A model generated the notes under the pieces. It was not told the DNA's origin. It made no database searches and worked only from the letters and a program-made list of their open reading frames with translations. The position numbers were made by a program, and so were the translations under genes. Of a stretch of 64,000 nucleotides of DNA, positions 29,195-36,601 are shown piece after piece. How positions within the stretch are numbered: position 1 is the stretch's first letter; each line of letters starts with the position of its first letter. Origin of the DNA: Streptomyces sp. H39-S7 (GTDB taxonomy: Bacteria; Actinomycetota; Actinomycetes; Streptomycetales; Streptomycetaceae); contig NZ_JAPVLU010000026.1 of NCBI RefSeq assembly GCF_027158205.1, positions 62,001 to 126,000 of the forward strand, in the 5' to 3' direction.

Positions 29195-29831
29195 CAGCCA
29201 TCACCCCCACGACGGCGGGCACCCCACGGGCGACGCCGGTGCGCAGTTGCAGGGCCTCCGCCATCTCCGGCGGGCCGGGCCGCTCGGCCCCCGCGAGGTC
29301 CGCGATCGTCCAGGCCACCCTCAGCACACGGTCCAGGCCCCGGGCGGTGAGCAGGCCGCGCTCCATGTCCCTTTCGGCCTCCCGCAGTCCGGCCGGGCCC
29401 ACCTGCCAGCGGGTGCGCAGCTCGTGCCCCGGCACCTCGCTGTTGGTCCGCCACGGGGTCTCCGTGTAGCGCGCCGTCGCCCGTTCCCTCGCCAGCCGCA
29501 CCCTCTCCGCGACCCGCGCGGTCGGCTCGGCGCCCGCGGCGCCCTCGATCAGTTCGGTACGGGTCACCGCCTCGACCTGGACGCGGAGATCCACCCGGTC
29601 CAGGAGCGGCCCGGACAGCCTCGCCTGATACCTGCGGACCGCGGCCGGCGAGCAGTCGCACGCCAGCGCCGGCAGCGAATGCCGGCCGCACGGACAGGGG
29701 TTCGCGGCGAGGACGAGCAGGAAGCGTGCGGGCAGCCGCATCACTCCCGCGGAACGGGCGACCACCACATGTCCGGACTCCAGCGGCTGACGCATCGCGT
29801 CGAGCACCCGGCCGCTGAACTCCGGGGCCTC
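29181..29831 (-). pseudogene. 3' fragment of yifB/comM-like AAA+ ATPase, split by an integrated element
   Basis: Encodes the C-terminal part of a Mg-chelatase-like (YifB/ComM) ATPase from just after the Walker B LDE: APEFSGRVLDAMRQPLESG, then LVLAANPCPCG, the sensor/arginine region LSGPLLDRVDL and the C-terminal helical domain. It has no start of its own at the junction; sequence beyond 29831 belongs to the element. Its partner fragment is at 36895-37881. Excision would restore the full gene. Confidence 0.93.
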
Positions 29832-29854
29832 ATCCAGGTAGCTGGACTTACTCC
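29827..29854 (+). other. attL: left junction of the integrated element
   Basis: Core GCCTCATCCAGG at 29827-29838 resembles GCCTCGTCCAGG at the right end. Element-side arm GGACTTACTCC is at 29844-29854, 12 bp from the TC dinucleotide at 29830-29831. The matching arm GGAGTAAGTCC lies at 36882-36892 at the same distance. Confidence 0.88.
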
Positions 29855-29904
29855 ACCCAGAACGCCAGCACGTAGGGTGCAGGCCTGAGCAGGAGGAGCA
29901 CAAC

Positions 29905-31548
29905 ATGGCAAGGGTCCTGGGCGCGCTGCGCCTGTCGAGAGCATCGGATGAGTCGACCTCGGTCGTTCGACAGAAGGCAGCCATCCAGCGATGGGCGGAC
30001 AGCCGAGGAGATACGGTCGTCGGTTGGGTGGAGGACGTAGACGTCTCCGGCGCCATCGCCCCATGGGAGCGACCAGGTCTCGGCCAGTGGCTCCCGTCGA
30101 CCATCGGTAAGGACGTAAGCGCAGTAGAGCTGCGTCTCGCATGGGAGATCTCCCGAGTCGATGAATGGGACATCCTCTGCGGGATGAAGCTCGACCGGAT
30201 CTCCCGGCGAGTGCTGCACATCGCTCAGCTTGTCGAGTGGGCTGGGAAGCACAACAAAGAGATCGCGGCAGCCGAGGACGGCTTCGACCTTTCCTCACCC
30301 ATGGGCAAGATCCTGTTCCAGCTCATCGCCGCATTCGCCGAGGGCGAGCTGGAGGCGATCAAGTTCCGTGCGAAATCCTCATACGCATACCTGATGAAGA
30401 CCGGTCGTTGGCGCGGCGGCTTCGTCCCGTACGGGTACCGGGCTGAGAAGGACGCCGAGGGAGACGGCTGGAAGCTGGTACCGGACGAGTACGGGACGGA
30501 GACAGCGAAGGTAGTCCGAGAGGTCGTTCGACGGACACTCGAAGGCGAGGCGACGAATGCCGTGTGCCGATGGCTGAATGAGAGCAAGACCCCGAGTCCA
30601 CTGGATGCTCAGCGCATCCGGAGCGGGAAGGAGTCGAAAGGTGCTGTCTGGCGTGTGGGCAACCTTCTGAAGATGCTTCGCTCTCACACACTTCTCGGTC
30701 GAGTCGAAATGACCGAGGAGGTCATACTCCCGGACGGCACCAAGGAGAAGCGGACTCGCCTCGTGCGGGACGCCGAGGGGCTGCCGCTTCAGCGGGCGGA
30801 GCCGCTCATCAGTAAGGAGGAGTGGGATCAGCTTCAAGCAAAGCTGAAGGAGAACAGCAATCCTCGGGCAGGCAACCGCTTCGACCGTTCCCCCTTGCTT
30901 CGAGTGGCCTACTGCACCTGCGGCAAGGCGCTGTATCGGAACAACGGCCGCAACCAGATGTACTACCGGTGCAGCTCTCGCAACATCACCGGCGCCGAGT
31001 GCGACTCGACTGAAGCCATACAGGCGACGCTCTTGGAGAAGGTCATTGAGGAGGCGTTCCTCAAGGCCGTTGGTCACGCTGAGATCGTCCGCCGAGTGTT
31101 TCGCCCCGGAGTCGACCACACTCAGGACGTCACCGAGGTGACACGCGCTCTGGCCGAACTCCGCGAGGACCGCGAGGCAGGGCTCTACTCCTCCGAGCTC
31201 AGCAAGAAGGAGTTCCGAGAGGAATACCTGCGGCTCGAAGCGAAGCGAGAGACACTCGCCGCCATGCCAGTAGTGCCGGACCATTGGGAGGAGACCTCTA
31301 CCGGCCAGACGTACGCGGACAGGTGGGCACAACTCACGACCTCAGCGGAGAAGAACAAAGAGCTGCGCGAGGCAGGCGTAAAGGCGATCGTCCACACCAG
31401 GAAAGTCCCGCCCATGACAGCCGCCCAGCTCATGGAGCCCAAGGGGCATGAGGGCATGTGGCAACACGCGGTCGGCAGGGTTCAGCTCCTCATGCCGATG
31501 AATCTGCGTGACCGAGTCCGCAGCCTCGCTGCCGAGCACATCGTGTAG
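29905..31548 (+). CDS. Large serine recombinase (site-specific integrase)
   Basis: 547-aa integrase of the phage/ICE serine type. The resolvase-like catalytic domain has the nucleophile in LRLSRASDES (S11) and the helix-E region AAFAEGELEAIKFR (about 142-155). A recombinase domain follows (about 175-310), then a zinc ribbon with C337, C339, C356 and C366, and a probable coiled coil (about 410-450). ATG at 29905 follows AGGAGGAGC. It sits 50 bp from attL, as usual. It would catalyse attP x attB integration; excision would need a directionality factor, which I could not identify. Confidence 0.96.
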   Translation: MARVLGALRLSRASDESTSVVRQKAAIQRWADSRGDTVVGWVEDVDVSGAIAPWERPGLGQWLPSTIGKDVSAVELRLAWEISRVDEWDILCGMKLDRISRRVLHIAQLVEWAGKHNKEIAAAEDGFDLSSPMGKILFQLIAAFAEGELEAIKFRAKSSYAYLMKTGRWRGGFVPYGYRAEKDAEGDGWKLVPDEYGTETAKVVREVVRRTLEGEATNAVCRWLNESKTPSPLDAQRIRSGKESKGAVWRVGNLLKMLRSHTLLGRVEMTEEVILPDGTKEKRTRLVRDAEGLPLQRAEPLISKEEWDQLQAKLKENSNPRAGNRFDRSPLLRVAYCTCGKALYRNNGRNQMYYRCSSRNITGAECDSTEAIQATLLEKVIEEAFLKAVGHAEIVRRVFRPGVDHTQDVTEVTRALAELREDREAGLYSSELSKKEFREEYLRLEAKRETLAAMPVVPDHWEETSTGQTYADRWAQLTTSAEKNKELREAGVKAIVHTRKVPPMTAAQLMEPKGHEGMWQHAVGRVQLLMPMNLRDRVRSLAAEHIV

Positions 31549-31570
31549 TCCTCGTTCGAAGGCTCGACTG

Positions 31571-31596
31571 GCCCCGCTCTCACCCGAGGGCGGGGC
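31571..31596 (+). terminator. Terminator after the integrase
   Basis: 7-bp stem GCCCCGC / GCGGGGC with a 12-nt loop, 22 bp after the integrase stop. Confidence 0.7.
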
Positions 31597-31881
31597 TTCG
31601 TCATGTCCGATCAGATGGGCTGAGGCTCAGCCGGCCAGGTTGACGACTGAGCAACCGGCCGTGTAAGAAGATCCTCCCGCTCCTTCGAGGAGCGGACACC
31701 GTAGCTCCCGTCGTGTGACGCCGGTAGAGCTGGCCACTCCGTGAAGGGGCCGCCATCCCAAGGGGCTGGCAGGGGAAGCCGAGGGCACCCCGAAGCGCAG
31801 GACGGTACTGCGCGACTTCCACTCACCCGCCGAGGTACAGCTACACGCTGCCCTCGGCCGCCGCCGGGAGGTCGCCACCCC
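31597..31881. other. Gap between integrase and the small HTH-like gene
   Basis: No gene is supported. An open frame from 31741 reads into the next gene but its translation before 31882 is Pro/Arg/Gly-rich and unlike a conserved protein. GGGAGG at 31866-31871 is the probable ribosome site for the TTG at 31882. Confidence 0.5.
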
Positions 31882-32238
31882 TTGACCAGCACCATCAACT
31901 TCGGCCCCGGCCGCCCGTGGGGCGGAGTATCTCAGCGCGAGTACCAGCGCATGGCCCAAGACCCTCGACACCAGCTCGCCTACCGCATCCACTTCGCGGC
32001 CCTCGGTTGGGCCGACCGCCACGGACACGCAAGCTTCGGTCCCGGCAAGCTCGCCGCACTGCTCGGCAAGGAGGGCAAGTCCCTGTCCGACCAGAGCACG
32101 AACAACGCCCTGGCCCGCGCCAGGGAGCTGGAGCTTGTCTCGCCCCGATCGGGGGCCGCTTGCCTTGTCGTCCCCTCTCACGTCTTCCAGAAAAGGAAGG
32201 GCGCACCCGTGCCGTGCCGCCTGCACCTCGATCGCTGA
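31882..32238 (+). CDS. Small HTH-like protein of actinobacterial mobile elements
   Basis: 118-aa protein. From TTG at 31882 it begins with TSTINFGPGRPWGGVSQREY and continues with AYRIHFAALGWADRHGHASF, NNALARARELELV and a C-terminal CLVVPSHVFQ. I recall similar proteins beside integrase and replication genes in Streptomyces integrative elements, where they look like winged-HTH initiator or regulator domains. The alternation of charged helices with a LV-SPRSGA-CLVV ending fits a winged helix. Role unproven; replication initiation or control of the integrase are possibilities. Confidence 0.7.
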   Translation: MTSTINFGPGRPWGGVSQREYQRMAQDPRHQLAYRIHFAALGWADRHGHASFGPGKLAALLGKEGKSLSDQSTNNALARARELELVSPRSGAACLVVPSHVFQKRKGAPVPCRLHLDR

Positions 32239-32832
32239 CTACGTCTCTCGCGTGTAGCCAGCACACGCCTGACGTGTACCGAGACGAGATCTCACCTGCG
32301 GAGACGTTCGCGTCTTCTCTTGTCTTTTTGGCCTCACAGCTTTTGGCCTCACAGCGCAGCCCCGAAGGGGAGAAGGAAGCCAAGTACGTACTTACACGTC
32401 AGCGGTAAGGAAGGTGGGGCGCGGTAGCGCCCTCAGTCGCAAGGGCACCGGCGAAGAGACCCAAGCGACAGGCGCGGCCTCCGGCCGCACAACCGGAAGA
32501 TACTTCGCACGAGCGGTCCCGAAGGGGCCGACATCAGGAAGACCAGGGAGCTGACCAAGTGGGGGCGCTACCGCGCCCCGCTACCCCAAGGCCCCAGGGC
32601 AAGGCGCTCGGGCAAGGGGCCGCTACGCGGCCACAACGGGAAGCAACAAACGGCAAGCCTCGAAGGGACCTCACTCTTGTGCCGTCCCTGAGTGCTCGCC
32701 ATACCGGGCACAGCCCTCCTACCTGCATCTTCTTCGCCGCTGCCTCACTCCTCCGGTGTCTGACGGGGTCTGAAACCGTGGCACGATCTTGGCCGGTAAG
32801 ACATGGCGGTCTGGACTTGCCTGCCATGGGGG
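32239..32832. other. 594-bp noncoding stretch rich in palindromes
   Basis: No convincing gene. Contents: a tandem duplication of TTTTGGCCTCACAGC (32326-32355), the perfect palindrome AAGTACGTACTT (32382-32393), and five compact hairpins at 32417-32432, 32474-32488, 32514-32530, 32562-32579 and 32618-32632 with 6-7 bp stems and 3-4 nt loops. May be a structured RNA, regulatory zone or origin remnant. Confidence 0.55.
32326..32355. repeat. 15-bp tandem direct repeat
   Basis: TTTTGGCCTCACAGC occurs twice without spacer (32326-32340 and 32341-32355). Confidence 0.95.
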
Positions 32833-33423
32833 TCATACCCCACCCCCGTTCGCCTCCTTGGGAGGCTCGGTTACCTGCTCTCTCCTCAGTTGCACAAGAA
32901 GAGTGCGGCAGATCCAGTCGAAGATTCCGGAGCCTGCCTGATACAACTCGTCGGCCAAGGTTTCCGCTTCTTCGTAGGAGATCTCGATGACGGCCGCAGC
33001 AGTACGCCTCTTGCTGACAAGCGCATACGCCGCGCTGGGTAGCGGCTCAGTCTCTGGCACATTCAGAGGCGTCCACATGCCATGCACCAAGTGGTTTCGT
33101 CGGGCAAGCAAAGGCTTGAGGGTCGCAAGTTTGGAGCGGCACTCGGTGCGCTGCGCTTCCGTGATCTCCCGGTTGATCTTCACGAGTGCCGTACACATAT
33201 CGATCAGCTCATTTGCTCCAAGCCCCGCAGCCACAACCTCGGCATACCTGCTGTCGATGAGGCAGGTCATGAGTCGGCGAAGGTAGTACTCCAGCGCAGC
33301 ACTCCCCCTTGCCACCTCGCCCACCAACAGAGACATGCGTTGTTGCACCTCCTCCATCTCCTCGTCCGATCGGAGGATCGGAAGCCCATCGAGACCGCTT
33401 GGCGGGACCGCTTCGTCAGACAT
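32833..33423 (-). CDS. Hypothetical protein with a HEPN-like RN-x3-H motif
   Basis: 196-aa, largely helical protein. ATG at 33423 (MSDEAVPPSG); no Shine-Dalgarno sequence is evident. It carries LLARRNHLVHGMW with R109, N110 and H114, the R-x4-H arrangement of HEPN-superfamily RNases (compare the RN..LVH motif of HepT toxins). A conserved-looking four-helix layout flanks the motif. HEPN proteins act in toxin-antitoxin, abortive infection and CRISPR accessory roles; no nucleotidyltransferase partner is adjacent. The gene is divergent from a resolvase across a 161-bp region filled with GTCTC repeats. Function not known; HEPN assignment is by motif only. Confidence 0.6.
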   Translation of the reverse strand: MSDEAVPPSGLDGLPILRSDEEMEEVQQRMSLLVGEVARGSAALEYYLRRLMTCLIDSRYAEVVAAGLGANELIDMCTALVKINREITEAQRTECRSKLATLKPLLARRNHLVHGMWTPLNVPETEPLPSAAYALVSKRRTAAAVIEISYEEAETLADELYQAGSGIFDWICRTLLVQLRREQVTEPPKEANGGGV

Positions 33424-33442
33424 GCCGAGGAGCGTACCGGGC

Positions 33443-33581
33443 GTCTCACAATCCTTCGTTTTCGGGACGGCGAGACCAGGCTCGGAGCGCGTCCGTTTCG
33501 CCCACGCTCGACCGTCTCGCAACCCGTCTCGAAACATCCCCCTCAGGACTGGCTTTCGGGACACGTTTGTGAGACGGTCTC
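33443..33581. promoter_or_regulatory. Divergent control region with six GTCTC/GAGAC half-sites
   Basis: GTCTC occurs at 33443, 33514, 33526 and 33577, and GAGAC at 33472 and 33571. The last pair forms the palindrome GAGACGGTCTC (33571-33581), ending 3 bp before the resolvase start. Candidate operators or recombination subsites. Confidence 0.55.
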
Positions 33582-33584
33582 GTC

Positions 33585-34418
33585 ATGACTACGACCACCC
33601 CGGCCTCACAGGTCGAACGCCACGCTTGCCCGAAGTGCGAAGCCCCCGCCGGTAGCCCCTGCCGTACGACGACGGGCAAGGTGGCAGCGAACTACCACAC
33701 GGGCCGCTTCGCCTTGGTGCCCGCCCTCAAGGCGGAACTGACCGTGAAGACTCCGGCTGACCGCAACCCCGGCAAGGCGTGGACACAGTGCGCTCCTGTC
33801 ACACAGGTGCCCGACGCGATGCCGGGCGCAGCGATCCGACTGGGCTACGCCCGTTGTTCAACCGTTGGGCAGGAACTTCAGTCCCAGTTGGACATGCTTG
33901 CCCGTGCCGACTGCACCCGCGTCTTCTCGGAGAAGATCAGTACCCGTGTGAAGGAGCGGCCGGAACTGGAGAAGGCGCTCACGCTGGCACGGGAGATCAA
34001 GGCAGCCGCACCGAATCAGCCGGTCATCTTGACCGTGGTCGAGATGAAGCGGCTTGCCCGCAGTGCGTCAGAGCTGATGACGCTGTCTTCCACCCTTCAG
34101 GCGGACGGCATCCAACTGGAACTCCTGTCCGGTCCCCTTCAGGGTGTGTACGACCCGAACGGGGCCGGTGCCATTGTGTTCGCCGTCCTCGCCGTCAGTG
34201 CCGAGGTGGAGCGGGAAGGCATCCGGGAGAAGACGTTGGAAGGGCTGGAGGCTGCGGCCCGTAAGGGCAACGTCGGTGGGCGTCCGTCCGTCATGGACGA
34301 TGACACCTTGGCCGTAGCCCGTGCCCGACACGCCAAGGGAGACAGCGTCACAGCCATCGCCAAGGCCCTGGGAATCGGGCGCGCCACGCTGTACCGCCAT
34401 TTGGGAGAGAGCGCCTGA
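33585..34418 (+). CDS. Resolvase/invertase-type serine recombinase with N-terminal zinc finger
   Basis: 277-aa protein in three parts. Residues 10-45 form a CxxC...C...H module (C15, C18, C26, H38), probably zinc-binding. Residues 85-225 are a resolvase catalytic domain with the nucleophile in YARCSTVGQ (S92). Residues 235-275 hold a Hin-like HTH (VTAIAKALGIGRATLYRHL). ATG at 33585. A small recombinase of this kind usually inverts or resolves local sites rather than integrating. The zinc module fused in front is unusual relative to classical Tn3 resolvases. No ribosome site is visible. Confidence 0.85.
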   Translation: MTTTTPASQVERHACPKCEAPAGSPCRTTTGKVAANYHTGRFALVPALKAELTVKTPADRNPGKAWTQCAPVTQVPDAMPGAAIRLGYARCSTVGQELQSQLDMLARADCTRVFSEKISTRVKERPELEKALTLAREIKAAAPNQPVILTVVEMKRLARSASELMTLSSTLQADGIQLELLSGPLQGVYDPNGAGAIVFAVLAVSAEVEREGIREKTLEGLEAAARKGNVGGRPSVMDDDTLAVARARHAKGDSVTAIAKALGIGRATLYRHLGESA

Positions 34419-34442
34419 GACAGGCGCACAGGGACACAGGCA

Positions 34443-34467
34443 GGCCCCCGACATCGCGTCGGGGGCC
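34443..34467 (+). terminator. Terminator after the resolvase
   Basis: 10-bp perfect stem GGCCCCCGAC / GTCGGGGGCC with a 5-nt loop, 25 bp after the stop. Confidence 0.8.
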
Positions 34468-34519
34468 GCTGTCATGCATGGGCGCATGACGCCGTGGTTC
34501 GAACCTCGCCTACCGGCGT

Positions 34520-34542
34520 ACCCCCCTCAGCACACTGGGGGT
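34520..34542 (-). terminator. Small hairpin after the DUF7848-like gene
   Basis: 6-bp stem ACCCCC / GGGGGT with an 11-nt loop, just past the stop at 34550 on the minus strand. Confidence 0.45.
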
Positions 34543-34549
34543 CTGTCGG

Positions 34550-34774
34550 TCACTCGTCCCGGACCACAATCGCGAACGATGTGCAGAGGCGCCGGAATCC
34601 TTTGTGACCGCTCCGGCCGGTGTGGCTCATGCACTCCACATCGACCGCCACGCCGTCAGTCGAGGGCGTGGCTGCCCATTTGCAGTGAAGGCACTCCGCT
34701 TCGAAGGTCACGTCAGTGTCCGGGTGTCGCGTGATCCTGTGCCTCACGTACCGCATGACGGAACGCGCCATCAT
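34550..34774 (-). CDS. Small cysteine/histidine-rich protein, DUF7848-like
   Basis: 74-aa protein (from ATG 34774, or 72 aa from ATG 34771). It contains AECLHCKW and CMSHTGRSGH, giving ligands C28, C31, C48, H51 and H57, so zinc binding is likely. I recall the CMSHTGR...F pattern from small Streptomyces mobile-element proteins now called DUF7848. The start overlaps the stop of the preceding gene (ATGA), indicating coupled translation. Function unknown. Confidence 0.7.
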   Translation of the reverse strand: MMARSVMRYVRHRITRHPDTDVTFEAECLHCKWAATPSTDGVAVDVECMSHTGRSGHKGFRRLCTSFAIVVRDE

Positions 34775-34974
34775 TGGACCCCGTGGTCTTCCCGCAGATG
34801 CGTAAGGAGCACCACGTTCGCATCGGACACCTTCGAGTAGTCCCCGACCGATCGGGCGTTGGTTCGAATCAGGGTAATGCCGAGGCATTCCTGACAGCTC
34901 GATACCGCGTTCGGTTCCTGGAGTGGAGTCGTCAAGTTCACCGGACCTGACATCGTCGTCTTCGGTGTGCTCAT
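34771..34974 (-). CDS. Small CxxC...HxxxxH protein of the element
   Basis: 67-aa protein with good coding support: ATG at 34974 behind GGGGAGG. Potential zinc ligands are C27 and C30 (SSCQECLGI) and H59 and H64 (LLTHLREDHG). First gene of a two-gene operon; its promoter region holds the inverted repeat AACGTGCAT / ATGCACGTT. Function unknown; a DNA- or protein-binding mini zinc finger is plausible. Confidence 0.65.
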   Translation of the reverse strand: MSTPKTTMSGPVNLTTPLQEPNAVSSCQECLGITLIRTNARSVGDYSKVSDANVVLLTHLREDHGVQ

Positions 34975-35022
34975 TCTGTACGACCTCCCCGGCTGCGTGT
35001 GTGCCAGGGAATGATGCCGTGG

Positions 35023-35053
35023 AACGTGCATTCTTTCGCAGTCCATGCACGTT
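35023..35053. promoter_or_regulatory. Inverted repeat AACGTGCAT-N13-ATGCACGTT upstream of the two-gene operon
   Basis: Perfect 9-bp arms at 35023-35031 and 35045-35053. The half-site recurs upstream of the three-gene operon at 36689-36697 (ATGCACGTT) and nearly at 36673-36681 (ATGCATGTT). Likely a binding site for an element-encoded regulator. Confidence 0.6.
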
Positions 35054-35065
35054 GTTGGGTAAAGG

Positions 35066-35899
35066 TCATGAGCGGCAGGCAGCCGACCACTCTGCGAGCA
35101 TCGCTCTTGCTTCCCCATCGGATGCCGCGTATTCCTCGTACTGGGCGAACTCGTCGAGGTAGCTCCGTACGTCTCGGCTGTCGCGGAGTACGAGACTTCC
35201 GGCCGATGTCTCGATGGTGACCAACGAAGCGTCGTAAACGGTGAACGTATTCAACGGGACTCGCGAGGTGGGGGCACCCACTGGGATCACTCCGATACGC
35301 ACGTTCGGGAGGTAGGTCAACGAGGAGAGCCGGTCCATCTGCTCAGCCAACGCCAAAGGTGAAACGACCGGCCATCGAATGGCCTGCTCGGTCAGAATGA
35401 AGCTGAACTGTTTCGACACGTCATACAGAATGGCTTGCCGTTCCAGCTTTCCCGCCACTGCCTTACTCGTATCCGCCGGGGAATGGGCGAGGCTCGCCCG
35501 TACGTACTCCGGAGTTGCAAGAAGGCCCGTCACCATCGAGAGCAGGAAGTAGCGCATGTGCGTCGAGGACGCTTCAAGAGACCTCAGTTCCGCTTGTCTC
35601 GTCCCAAGTCCCTTACGACGCAACCCCCGAAGGTTTCGCCACTCGGTATGGGCCAACCTGGCAAGGGCGGCCACTTCGGCAATCATGCTGGGTGGTGCGT
35701 CGAGGGCCCTCAAGATCTGCTCGACGTCGACCAGGGACGGCCGTGTCCGCCCGTTCTCGATCCGACTCACCTTGGACTGAGACATGTTGCAGCGCGCGGC
35801 AAGCCGGTCCCCGGAGAGACCGGCCCGCTTGCGTAGCTCTCGAAGCAGTGAAGCGAGTTCCGTTCCCGACTCGCCGAGCCGCTCAGCTTCGAACGTCAC
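35066..35899 (-). CDS. XRE-family regulator with DUF5753 C-terminal domain
   Basis: 277-aa protein: N-terminal XRE HTH (RLAARCNMSQSKVSRIENG, about residues 32-50), then a DUF5753 domain (about 95-270) starting at FLLSMVTGLLATPEYVRA. This class pairs with small partner proteins in Streptomyces and often acts with them as an antitoxin-like or developmental regulator. GTG at 35899 overlaps the DUF6879 stop (GTGA). Best candidate to bind the ATGCACGTT sites in the element. Confidence 0.85.
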   Translation of the reverse strand: MTFEAERLGESGTELASLLRELRKRAGLSGDRLAARCNMSQSKVSRIENGRTRPSLVDVEQILRALDAPPSMIAEVAALARLAHTEWRNLRGLRRKGLGTRQAELRSLEASSTHMRYFLLSMVTGLLATPEYVRASLAHSPADTSKAVAGKLERQAILYDVSKQFSFILTEQAIRWPVVSPLALAEQMDRLSSLTYLPNVRIGVIPVGAPTSRVPLNTFTVYDASLVTIETSAGSLVLRDSRDVRSYLDEFAQYEEYAASDGEARAMLAEWSAACRS

Positions 35900-36411
35900 T
35901 CCCCCACGTACTCCAAGAATGGCACCGACTCGGCGATGGCGATTCGCTGGTATTCGACGAACGGGGCCGGATCACCCTCGTACAGTTCTCGGCCGATCTG
36001 CGCACCGTTGCCCTCGTAGTGCATGAGAACAACCTTCGAGCGGTCGAACATCCAGAAGTCGCGAACCTCCGGCAACGGGTTCTCTCGATCCGTCACGTCC
36101 AGAATTCGGATCTCTTCGCCGGCTCGCACATGCGGAGCGTAGTATCGGGAGAACTCGAACCGCAGATACTCGGAGAGTGGTTGAGTCACGATGTGCACTC
36201 GCCCCTTACTCTTCCCCTCCCCTCGTATCCGATTCAGGCTTTCCGTGTACGGGGACGAGTAGGAATTCAGGTCGACTCGCCTACCGGCCCGGAACGCTTC
36301 GAGCTCGTCGGCCTCCTGCGGCATGAGGTACTGCGGCAAGGTCTCCAGTCTCCATGCCTCCGACTGGAATTCCCGCAGCGCTGTCCGCCACTCGTCACCA
36401 TCCAAGAACAC
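35896..36411 (-). CDS. DUF6879-family protein
   Basis: 171-aa protein. GTG at 36411 follows GGGAGG at ideal spacing. Family-like segments include FLDGDEWRTALREFQSEAWR, LETLPQYLMPQE, RVHIVTQPLSEYLRFE and VVLMHYEGNG. DUF6879 proteins sit beside XRE/DUF5753 regulators across Streptomyces and have a partner-like or effector-like genomic habit, but no activity is established. Coupled to the regulator by a 4-bp overlap and to the small upstream gene by a 17-bp overlap. Confidence 0.78.
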   Translation of the reverse strand: MFLDGDEWRTALREFQSEAWRLETLPQYLMPQEADELEAFRAGRRVDLNSYSSPYTESLNRIRGEGKSKGRVHIVTQPLSEYLRFEFSRYYAPHVRAGEEIRILDVTDRENPLPEVRDFWMFDRSKVVLMHYEGNGAQIGRELYEGDPAPFVEYQRIAIAESVPFLEYVGE

Positions 36412-36601
36412 GAATCGCCTCCCGAAGAACGCTCTCCGGAATCTCCACAAGCCCCTCCCCCTGAGGCGGAGTGAAGGCGCCGGACACGTCACCTTGCACA
36501 ACGAACGTTCCTCGGTCGGTCCGGTACACGTTCGGGCAGTCGTCTTCGCCGCACTCCCCGTTTCCGTTACCGGTAAGCCGAGTCAGCTCCTCGCGTGCCA
36601 T
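36395..36601 (-). CDS. Small hypothetical protein heading the DUF6879-XRE operon
   Basis: 68-aa acidic protein. ATG at 36601 follows AAGGGGG. It contains GECGEDDCPNVYRTDRGTF with a C-x4-C pair (C17, C22) and FVVQGDVSGAF, then EIPESVLREAI. I recall very similar short proteins (C...CPN.Y.T..G.FVVQG) preceding DUF6879 genes in other Streptomyces. Function unknown. Confidence 0.7.
   Translation of the reverse strand: MAREELTRLTGNGNGECGEDDCPNVYRTDRGTFVVQGDVSGAFTPPQGEGLVEIPESVLREAIRVLGW

Noticed and set aside
31741-31881. Upstream extension of the small HTH-like gene from an ATG at 31741
   Set aside because: The extra 47 residues look like noncoding read-out; TTG at 31882 starts the conserved part and has GGGAGG upstream.
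32534-32836. 100-codon minus-strand frame starting by ATGA overlap with the HEPN-like gene stop
   Set aside because: The overlap is attractive, but the product is Arg/Pro/Ser/Trp-rich low complexity and coincides with the hairpin cluster, so it was treated as noncoding.
34485-34515. GGTTCGAACC, resembling a tRNA T-loop (also GGTTCGAAT near 34858)
   Set aside because: No acceptor, D or anticodon stems can be formed around either copy; the second is inside a small coding gene.
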